Below are positions 14,685 to 21,383 of a stretch of DNA of 64,000 nucleotides, one piece after another. The DNA is from Candidatus Gastranaerophilales bacterium (GTDB taxonomy: Bacteria; Cyanobacteriota; Vampirovibrionia; Gastranaerophilales; Gastranaerophilaceae), in contig CALUTP010000022.1 in NCBI GenBank assembly GCA_944323725.1, positions 1 through 64,000 on the forward strand, given 5' to 3'. The first letter of the stretch is position 1. Each line of letters starts with the position of its first letter. The notes under the pieces were generated by a model. The model was not told where the DNA came from and made no database searches. It saw only the letters and a program-made list of their open reading frames with translations. Position numbers and translations under genes: made by a program.

Positions 14685-15601
14685 TTATTTTAGGGCGTAG
14701 TGAAATGTTATTGAATCTAATTAGAGGTTCAATGCTTGCTAATGCTCAAATTATTGGCATATTCCGTTATGAAAGGACTAAATTTTTCCCGTTAGTTTTG
14801 GCTATTCGCGATTTTTTCAAAAGTTCGCCTGTGCTTACATTTGTTAAAAAACATAAAATTTACGATATCCCTTTTAAAAGTGCTAATTCAGATGAATTCA
14901 AAAAATTCCTTGTAAAGGAAAATATAGATGTGGTACTAGTTGGCTCTTGGGCAGAAAAAATTAACAAAGAAATAATAGATATTCCAGTAATTGGTATGAT
15001 AAATGTTCATCCATCGCTGCTTCCGGAATATAGAGGTCCAAATCCTTATTTACAAACTATTTTGCATGGGGAAACCCGCTCTGGGGTGACTTTTCATTTG
15101 ATGAATCAAAAATTTGATGCTGGTCCTATTCTTGCGCAAAAAGAAATAGAAATTTTATCTGGTGATACTGGTAAAGAGCTTAAAAATAAAACAGTCTTTC
15201 AAGCAAGATTATTATGTGCAAATTTACTTGAAAAGCTTGAAGGAGGGTTTGTTATTCCACTTGAACAAGATGAAAAATTAGCATCCTATTACCCAAATAT
15301 TGCACCAGAAGAAATGACACTTAATTTTAGTAAAGAATCTTCTCAAGAACTTTTAAATAGAATACGAGCTTTTCATCCTTGGCTTAGAACTTATTTTCAA
15401 TATGGAAAAAACTTTTTTATAGTAAATCCCTACCAAGTTGAAATTGTTAATAAATCAGGTGATACGGGTAAGGTTATTGATAAAGAGCTCCTATCGCTTA
15501 CTGTCGCAACAAAAGACGGTAAAGCATTAAAACTTTCAAAATTAAAATTATACAGATTCCCATTATTAACTAAACTTTTTATAAAAAATATAAAAATTTA
15601 G
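14669..15601 (+). CDS. Formyltransferase, methionyl-tRNA formyltransferase-like
   Basis: Predicted 310 residues, GTG start after AAAAGGA. The hydrolase/transferase core has the catalytic N-H pair in INVHPSLLPEYRG and the D in FDAGPILAQ, with a C-terminal OB-like domain ending in LSKLKLY. This matches Fmt, which formylates initiator Met-tRNA with 10-formyl-THF. The N-terminus lacks the exact MKIIFMGTPDFA start of canonical Fmt and begins VVILGRSEML. A formyltransferase for a sugar nucleotide is therefore a possible alternative. It overlaps the matrixin gene and is probably co-transcribed with it. Confidence 0.7.
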   Translation: MGLRVVILGRSEMLLNLIRGSMLANAQIIGIFRYERTKFFPLVLAIRDFFKSSPVLTFVKKHKIYDIPFKSANSDEFKKFLVKENIDVVLVGSWAEKINKEIIDIPVIGMINVHPSLLPEYRGPNPYLQTILHGETRSGVTFHLMNQKFDAGPILAQKEIEILSGDTGKELKNKTVFQARLLCANLLEKLEGGFVIPLEQDEKLASYYPNIAPEEMTLNFSKESSQELLNRIRAFHPWLRTYFQYGKNFFIVNPYQVEIVNKSGDTGKVIDKELLSLTVATKDGKALKLSKLKLYRFPLLTKLFIKNIKI

Positions 15602-15606
15602 TTAGT

Positions 15607-16308
15607 CTATTTTTTAGGACATCTTTTTCTTCCATTCCATCCTAAATCAGTACAGTGTAAATAATCCATATTTTCATTGTAGATTACCCATGCAGCACAG
15701 GCAAATCCGGCTTTATTAATGCATTTTTCTTTAAAAAATTCATTCCCGTAATATCTAGGAGCACCTGATGGAACAATTGCATTATCAAACAAATAAAAAT
15801 AAAAGAAATCAATACCTACTTGATTCGGTGGTTTTGATCCATTAACATCAACATATATTTGACCATATTTGCTATAGTCTTTTGCCGCAGATGTATTAAA
15901 CATAACCATTGTTCCATCGTTAAGAATCATTGCTGAACGATCATTTAATATATTCCAGTTAACATAATTTGTACCGTCAATATTTTTATAAGTAACATTT
16001 GGGAAACAGCCATATCCATTTTTACATATTTTTATGTGTTGCATAAACGGTGAAAAATAATTAAGCAAAACCTGTTCGCCGCCACCATTTTCTTCCATTG
16101 AAATCCCCCAATTAGCAATTTCGCCATATTTTTCTTGAGCTAAAATGAAGGCTTGTTGAAGAGCTGAGTATGTTTTTTTTAGTTGAGTTATAGCAGTTTG
16201 TTCTTTAGTAGAAGTTACAATTGCGGGAATGGTTATAGCTGCAATAACACCAATAATTCCAAGAGTGATTAATACTTCTGCCAAAGTAAAAGCTTGCTTT
16301 TTTTTCAT
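15607..16308 (-). CDS. Pseudopilin-like protein (copy C)
   Basis: Predicted 233 residues. Prepilin leader MKKKQA then FTLAEVLITLGIIGVIAAITIP, followed by a soluble domain with the family motifs YVDVNGSKPPNQVGIDFF and several cysteines near the C-terminus (four in the last 40 residues). It encodes the same N-terminal protein motif as copies A and B but with different codons, so it has diverged from them at DNA level. It follows hydG by 14 bases on the same strand, with its own AAGGAG-type site. Confidence 0.85.
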   Translation of the reverse strand: MKKKQAFTLAEVLITLGIIGVIAAITIPAIVTSTKEQTAITQLKKTYSALQQAFILAQEKYGEIANWGISMEENGGGEQVLLNYFSPFMQHIKICKNGYGCFPNVTYKNIDGTNYVNWNILNDRSAMILNDGTMVMFNTSAAKDYSKYGQIYVDVNGSKPPNQVGIDFFYFYLFDNAIVPSGAPRYYGNEFFKEKCINKAGFACAAWVIYNENMDYLHCTDLGWNGRKRCPKK

Positions 16309-16322
16309 ATAATCTCCTTATG

Positions 16323-17741
16323 TTAAAATCTGAAATTTCTGCTACCAGATTCTATTTTAATCAGATCTTTTTCAACAGCATTTCTTATTTCTTTATTTTC
16401 AATTATTTTTGTCTCTTTGTCAATAAGTTTATATCCGATTTTTTTTGTCTCTGGAGAGGCATAATCTTCTAAGTATTCCTTCAAAGTTAAAATAGCATTT
16501 GGATGGCAAAAATTATGAATTTGTTGTTTTTTACAAACTTCCATAAATTTTTCACCGGTTCTACCATTAACGTAGCAAGATGTACAGAAGCTAGGAAGAT
16601 AGCCTAATTCCATAAGCCATTTTATAACTTCATCAAGGGGACGTTTATCTGATATGTCAAATTGTGCAGAATTTTCATCATCAGGCATTGGTTTGAAGTA
16701 TCCTCCAACACTTGTTTTTGAACCGCCGCTCATTTGGGATACCCCAAGATGGAGGAGTCTTTTTCTACATTCCTCGGATTCTCTTGTTGAAATTATCATA
16801 CCTGTATAAGGTTTGGTTATACGAATACAGGCAACAATTTTTGCAAAAGTATCATCATCTATTCCATTATCAAAAGTTGAAGGGTCAATATCTTCAGCTT
16901 TTCTTATTCTTGGAACACTTATAGCATGGGGGCCTACTCCAAAAGCAGCTTCGAGATGTTCAGCATGCATGATTAATCCTGCAAATTCATATTTGTAAGA
17001 CTCTAAGCCAAATAAAACTCCAAGACTAACATCGTCAATACCTGCTGTCATAGCTCGATCCATAGCTTCTGTATGGTATGCATAATTGTGTTTAGGACCT
17101 GTTGGGTGCAGCCTTTCATAGCTTTCTTTATTATAAGTTTCTTGAAATAGAACATATGTTCCAATTCCTATTTCATGCAGCTTTTTATAGTTTTCTACGC
17201 TTGTAGCAGCTATATTTACGTTAATTCTTCGGATAGCACCGTTTTTGTGTTTTACGCTGTATATGGTCTTTATTGATTCTAAAATGTATTCAATAGGATT
17301 ATTTACAGGATCTTCTCCTGCTTCTATAGCAAGTCTTTTATGCCCCATATCTTGAAGAGCTATTACTTCTTTTCTTATTTCATCCTGTGTTAATTTTTTT
17401 CTAGGAATGTGGGAGTTTTGCTTATGATAAGGGCAATATACACATCCATTAACACAATAATTTGAAAGATATAAAGGCGCGAATAACACAATTCTATTTC
17501 CATAGAAGTCTTTTTTTATTTGTTCTGCAAGTTTATATATTTCTTCATTTTTCTCTTTAATTTCACACGCAAGCAGAACAGATGCTTCTCTATGTGTAAG
17601 ACCATTTTTTTCTTTTGCTTTTGCAAGAATTTTATCAATTAATTCAATGTTATTTTTGTTTTCATCAGCATATTTTAATGTTTCAAGAATTTCTTCATGG
17701 TTGATAAATTCCTCAGCTTTGTGTGAATTTGGATTATACAT
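16323..17741 (-). CDS. hydG: [FeFe]-hydrogenase H-cluster radical SAM maturase HydG
   Basis: Predicted 472 residues. The radical SAM cluster motif is CVNGCVYC (about 97-104), the CX3CX2C pattern of the tyrosine lyases ThiH/HydG. HydG differs from ThiH by a C-terminal auxiliary cluster, and here three cysteines occur in CTSCYVNGRTGEKFM then CKKQQIHNFCHPNA (about 385-412). HydG splits tyrosine to give CO and cyanide for the hydrogenase active site, so the cell should have an [FeFe]-hydrogenase. HydE, HydF and the hydrogenase are not in the window. Confidence 0.93.
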   Translation of the reverse strand: MYNPNSHKAEEFINHEEILETLKYADENKNNIELIDKILAKAKEKNGLTHREASVLLACEIKEKNEEIYKLAEQIKKDFYGNRIVLFAPLYLSNYCVNGCVYCPYHKQNSHIPRKKLTQDEIRKEVIALQDMGHKRLAIEAGEDPVNNPIEYILESIKTIYSVKHKNGAIRRINVNIAATSVENYKKLHEIGIGTYVLFQETYNKESYERLHPTGPKHNYAYHTEAMDRAMTAGIDDVSLGVLFGLESYKYEFAGLIMHAEHLEAAFGVGPHAISVPRIRKAEDIDPSTFDNGIDDDTFAKIVACIRITKPYTGMIISTRESEECRKRLLHLGVSQMSGGSKTSVGGYFKPMPDDENSAQFDISDKRPLDEVIKWLMELGYLPSFCTSCYVNGRTGEKFMEVCKKQQIHNFCHPNAILTLKEYLEDYASPETKKIGYKLIDKETKIIENKEIRNAVEKDLIKIESGSRNFRF

Positions 17742-17809
17742 TATAAAATCTCCCTATCTTATTTTTCATGTTAATCCCCTAAAAAATAAAAGTAAAGGAA
17801 AGTAAGTTT

Positions 17810-18862
17810 TTACAGAACTATTCCCCCGCCTATTAAATGTCCATTATAAATATCATAAAAAACCCCCGCTTGACCTTTTGTTACGGAGCTTACCGGTTCA
17901 TAAAATATAATATTAGCGGTATTATCTTCTTTTATTAATACTCTTGCTTTTTGGGCTTTCATATTATAACGTATTTTTACCAACGCATCAAATTCATTAT
18001 TTTTTTGTGGATAAGATAAGTTAAGATTATTAATAGAAAGTTTTGTTTTTAAGTTATCTTCATTTTTCCCTAAATATACAATATTTTTTTCTGAGTCAAT
18101 TTCTATTACATATAACGGGTAAGATGCAGCTATGCCGATTCCTTTTCTTTGCCCTATTGTATATTGATAGCTTCCGGAATGTTCGCCGAGTTTTTTACCT
18201 GTATTAATTTCTATGAAATCTCCTTTTTTAGTCCCAAATTTATTTATAAGATATTTTTTTGTAGTATTTGGTTTTTCAATAAAACAAATATCCTGGCTTT
18301 CTTTTGATGATTTGGATGGTAAATCATATTTTTCAGCAATTTCTTTTACTTCAGATTTTTTGTATTCATGTAATGGGAAAAGAGTTCTAGAAAGTTCCTT
18401 TTGATTTAGTCTGTATAGAAAATAAAGCTGGTCTTTATGCTCATCTTTTGCAGGGTATAGTTTAAAAAATCCATTATCATATTTTATATTAGCATAGTGC
18501 CCTGTTGCAAATACATCAGCTTCCAAAGTATTTATTGAATAATTAAAAATGTCACCCCATTTTATAAATTGATTACACATAATACAAGGGTTTGGAGTCT
18601 CTCCTTTTGCATATGAATTTTCAAAGTAATCAATTACATTTTGTTTGAATTTTTTGGTAACATCAATTTCATAGTGTTTTATGCCAAGTTTTTTACAAAC
18701 TTCTTTTGCATTCTCGCATACTGTATCAGCAGAATTAGAATTTATCATTCTCCCAGTAATGCCTATGACGTCAAACCCTTTTTGTATCAATAGTAATGCA
18801 GTGACAGAGCTGTCAATTCCTCCGCTCATTGCTACTGCTACTCTTTTTCGTCTCATACTCAT
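17810..18862 (-). CDS. mnmA: tRNA 2-thiouridine synthase MnmA
   Basis: Predicted 350 residues. The PP-loop reads AMSGGIDSSV, the first catalytic cysteine is in NPCIMCNQFIKWG, and the second in SQDICFIE. GQRKGIGI and a C-terminal beta-barrel follow. It thiolates U34 of tRNAs for Lys, Glu and Gln using sulfur relayed from a cysteine desulfurase. ATG 18862 and ATG 18856 are both possible starts. It is transcribed divergently from the gene at 18990. Confidence 0.95.
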   Translation of the reverse strand: MSMRRKRVAVAMSGGIDSSVTALLLIQKGFDVIGITGRMINSNSADTVCENAKEVCKKLGIKHYEIDVTKKFKQNVIDYFENSYAKGETPNPCIMCNQFIKWGDIFNYSINTLEADVFATGHYANIKYDNGFFKLYPAKDEHKDQLYFLYRLNQKELSRTLFPLHEYKKSEVKEIAEKYDLPSKSSKESQDICFIEKPNTTKKYLINKFGTKKGDFIEINTGKKLGEHSGSYQYTIGQRKGIGIAASYPLYVIEIDSEKNIVYLGKNEDNLKTKLSINNLNLSYPQKNNEFDALVKIRYNMKAQKARVLIKEDNTANIIFYEPVSSVTKGQAGVFYDIYNGHLIGGGIVL

Positions 18863-18989
18863 ATTAATTACACTAGCACAAATATAATTTTATTTATAAT
18901 ATTAAGATTTATTTCTTTTGCTTTTAAAAAAATTACTTTTGAAGTATTATACAAGTAGTAAAATTATAATATTGGGGAGATATTCCGAA

Positions 18990-20054
18990 ATGATTAAAAA
19001 TACAGATAAAGTTATAGGTATTCCAAGAGCAATGTCTTTTTATCATAATTACCCATTTTACCATGGATTCTTTTCTGCATTGGGTATTAAGATTATTTTA
19101 TCTGATGTAACAACAAAGCAGACTCTTTCTAGTGGTTCTGCCCTTGTAGTAACAGAGACTTGTCTTCCTATTAAAATATATGTCGGGCATATTCTTAATC
19201 TGCTTGATAAAGGTGTAGATAAAATTTTGGTTCCATCAATTCAATCAATTGCACCTAAAATCTATAATTGTTCAAAAATAAGAGGACTACCAGATTTAAT
19301 AAGGAATGTTGTGAAACGTGATTTTACTATGATTGAGGCAACGCTTGATAAATCTGAAAAAAATCAAGGTTTATATGAATTTTTAGCAGAAACAGTTGCA
19401 CTATTTGGAATAACTGATGAAAAATTAATTAAAGAAGCTTCAAAAGCTGGATGGAGGACATATAATAACTTCCATATTATGTCTAAATCAGGTATGAGTT
19501 ATAAAAAAGCTATGAATTATGCACTTCAAGGTAAGGTATTTATAGAAAGTGCATCAGAAGAACATCCAATTTCAATTGCCTTAGTCGCTCATGGGTATAA
19601 CATCTATGATGACAGAGCTTCGATGAAAATAATTGATAAATTAGAAAAAATGGATGTAAAAGTCTATTCTTCTCTTCAATTATCGAAAGAGCAGATGATA
19701 GAGGGTATAAACGCTTTAGGAGAAAATCTATATTGGGCTAATGAGTATGAGATGACAGGTACGGCTGGACATTATCTGAAAGATAATAAAATTGACGGTA
19801 TTGTAGCTTTGAATGCTTTTGGATGTGGACCGGATTCTTTAATGATAGAAAGAATTGTTAGAAAAGCTAAACATTTTAATAAGCCGATACTTCATTTAAC
19901 TATTGATGAACAAACTGGTGAGGCAGGATTTATCACACGTCTAGAAGCTTTTGTTGATATGCTATTCCGTAAAAAACGTGCTAAGATTATTAATAAAATT
20001 GATATTAATACTCAGGAATACATTCCTAATACGAATTTTATAGAGACAAAATAA
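18990..20054 (+). CDS. 2-hydroxyacyl-CoA dehydratase activase-related protein (DUF2229)
   Basis: Predicted 354 residues. VIGIPRAMSFYHNYPFYHGFF is the characteristic N-terminus of the DUF2229 part of activase-type proteins; TETCLPIKIYVGHI, NAFGCGPDSLM and LTIDEQTGEAG are further family blocks with conserved cysteines. The ATPase (BcrAD/BadFG) half is absent, so this is a stand-alone form, probably an iron-sulfur protein of unknown substrate. I chose ATG 18990, which follows GGGGAGA; the ORF extends upstream to 18918 without support. It ends at the strong terminator at 20070. Confidence 0.75.
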   Translation: MIKNTDKVIGIPRAMSFYHNYPFYHGFFSALGIKIILSDVTTKQTLSSGSALVVTETCLPIKIYVGHILNLLDKGVDKILVPSIQSIAPKIYNCSKIRGLPDLIRNVVKRDFTMIEATLDKSEKNQGLYEFLAETVALFGITDEKLIKEASKAGWRTYNNFHIMSKSGMSYKKAMNYALQGKVFIESASEEHPISIALVAHGYNIYDDRASMKIIDKLEKMDVKVYSSLQLSKEQMIEGINALGENLYWANEYEMTGTAGHYLKDNKIDGIVALNAFGCGPDSLMIERIVRKAKHFNKPILHLTIDEQTGEAGFITRLEAFVDMLFRKKRAKIINKIDINTQEYIPNTNFIETK

Positions 20055-20069
20055 ATTTTTATCATCAAT

Positions 20070-20103
20070 AAAAAAAGAGGTTGTATAAACAACCTCTTTT
20101 TTT
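20070..20103. terminator. Bidirectional terminator between the activase-like gene and rpsU
   Basis: GAGGTTGT-ATAA-ACAACCTC at 20077-20096 is a perfect 8-bp stem flanked by an A-run on the left and eight T on the right. It therefore terminates both the plus-strand gene ending at 20054 and rpsU coming from the right. Confidence 0.9.
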
Positions 20104-20119
20104 TATATTTTAAAAAGTC

Positions 20120-20293
20120 TTACACTTTTCTTTTACGAGCAGCTTCAGACTTGCGTTTTCTTTTTACGCTCGGTTTTTCATATCTTTCACGTTTTTTTAC
20201 TTCGGAAAGGATACCGGCTTTTTGGATTTTCTTTTTGAAACGTCTTAATGCGCTTTCAATTGATTCATTTTCGCCAACTTTAACTTCTGCCAT
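20120..20293 (-). CDS. rpsU: 30S ribosomal protein S21
   Basis: Predicted 57 residues, read directly from the minus strand: [19 protein letters not shown] followed by [20 protein letters not shown] and a lysine/arginine-rich tail ending RKRKV. This is the full-length S21 pattern. AAAGGTGG lies upstream of the ATG. S21 helps mRNA pairing at the 30S platform. Below many length cut-offs, so easily missed. Confidence 0.95.
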   Translation of the reverse strand: MAEVKVGENESIESALRRFKKKIQKAGILSEVKKRERYEKPSVKRKRKSEAARKRKV

Positions 20294-20396
20294 CTTGTTT
20301 TCACCACCTTTCCGTATCTTGTATTTTAAATTTATATTATTATTATAAATTAAAATTTTTAAAATTCAAGTCTTGAGGGTATTTTATAATTTTATG

Positions 20397-20425
20397 TTGA
20401 AAAATTTATAAAAATGCTATATAAT
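20397..20425 (+). promoter_or_regulatory. Strong sigma-70-type promoter of the G-tract leader unit
   Basis: TTGAAA (20397-20402), 17-base spacer, TATAAT (20420-20425). Expected start near 20432, giving a short transcript to the terminator at 20535-20564 or, on read-through, into the pseudopilin at 20629. Confidence 0.7.
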
Positions 20426-20454
20426 AAAAAAGGAAATATGATAGGAGCTTAAGT

Positions 20455-20502
20455 ATGGAAAACCTAGTAATTACAGCTATTTCGGGGGGGGGGGCAGCCT
20501 AA
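20455..20502 (+). CDS. 15-residue leader peptide containing an 11-G tract
   Basis: ATG 20455 follows TAGGAG by about 7 bases and encodes MENLVITAISGGGAA, then TAA. The glycine codons come from eleven consecutive G at 20484-20494, very unusual in such AT-rich DNA. Loss of one G would extend the frame to about 46 residues, ending in an aromatic-rich tail across the terminator hairpin. The ORF has a strong promoter upstream and a terminator downstream, so it is probably transcribed. Function unknown: attenuator leader, small protein or a phase-variable switch are all possible. A sequencing error in the G run cannot be excluded. Confidence 0.5.
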   Translation: MENLVITAISGGGAA

Positions 20503-20534
20503 TTTAAGCTCATGTAATAGTATTGTTTTGAAGA

Positions 20535-20564
20535 ATCAGCCAAATTATTATTGGCTGGTTTTTT
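20535..20564 (+). terminator. Terminator/attenuator before pseudopilin copy B
   Basis: CAGCCAA (20537-20543), loop ATTATTA, TTGGCTG (20551-20557), then GTTTTTT. A classical intrinsic terminator 65 bases upstream of the pseudopilin start, so it could act as an attenuator for it. Confidence 0.8.
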
Positions 20565-20628
20565 ATGATTTTTATTTTGTTAAAAATAACTATTAAACCC
20601 TAATCAAATTAATTGGAGGAATAAACAA

Positions 20629-21303
20629 ATGAAAAATAAAGGCTTTACTTTATCAGAGGTACTAATTACTCTTGGTATAATTGGTGTTATAGCAGCAATG
20701 ACGATACCTGGATTAGTAGCAAAGCATAGAAAAATTGAGACAGTAACAAAGTTAAAAAAGATTTGGATGTTATTAGCAAATGCTCAGCAGATGTCAATAT
20801 ATGAGAATGGTCCGTCAAAACAGTGGGAATATCCGTGTAATAGTACTGAAATAACAGTTACAGAATTTTTTAATAAATATTATAGACCTTATTTGAAGGT
20901 AGATTTTGTTAAACGTAAAAGACATAAGGTATATAATCAGAATGGAACTGATTCATTTTATGATCAACATTTCCGAGATGAAATGTCTAATAATGTATTT
21001 AGGACAAATGATGGTATTTGTATAACACCATGGAATAATAATCAATTTTTAGTTTTTGGAGTGGATTTGAATTGTGAAAATCCTCCAAATATTATTGGTA
21101 GAGATGTATTTGATGTAGCCGAATTATATTGGTTTGGTCGACATTTAAATGTTCCTGAAGCAAGTTCAAAACCTGATGCTATTAGAAATAATTCAATTTA
21201 TAACTGTAAAACTTATGTATATGTAGGATGGCCTGTTCGTTGTTTTTCAATTATATATTATGATAATTGGGAGATAAAAGATGATTATCCAATAAAATTT
21301 TAA
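20629..21303 (+). CDS. Pseudopilin-like protein (copy B)
   Basis: Predicted 224 residues. Prepilin N-terminus identical to copy A (MKNKG-FTLSEVLITLGIIG), then a different soluble domain with cysteines and the family block PPNIIGRDVFDV. TTGGAGG precedes the ATG. Bases 20629-20702 match copy A in 73 of 74 positions, and 27 bases starting at the stop codon match the recR end found after copy A. The region between is unrelated at DNA level. This suggests recombination using conserved ends. Confidence 0.85.
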   Translation: MKNKGFTLSEVLITLGIIGVIAAMTIPGLVAKHRKIETVTKLKKIWMLLANAQQMSIYENGPSKQWEYPCNSTEITVTEFFNKYYRPYLKVDFVKRKRHKVYNQNGTDSFYDQHFRDEMSNNVFRTNDGICITPWNNNQFLVFGVDLNCENPPNIIGRDVFDVAELYWFGRHLNVPEASSKPDAIRNNSIYNCKTYVYVGWPVRCFSIIYYDNWEIKDDYPIKF

Positions 21304-21362
21304 ATTTCTCTTCTGCCTTCAATAGCGCTAACAATATTAGCTTCAGGATTATATTTGAAGTA
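21300..21362 (-). pseudogene. Remnant of a recR 3' end
   Basis: Twenty minus-strand codons end in NIVSAIEGRREI and a stop, matching the RecR C-terminus TIARAIEGRREI. The final 27 bases are identical to 12885-12911. An in-frame stop at 21366-21368 closes the frame upstream. It is a displaced piece of recR carried next to pseudopilin copy B. Confidence 0.6.
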
Positions 21363-21383
21363 TCTTTATTGAAATAACTTGTA

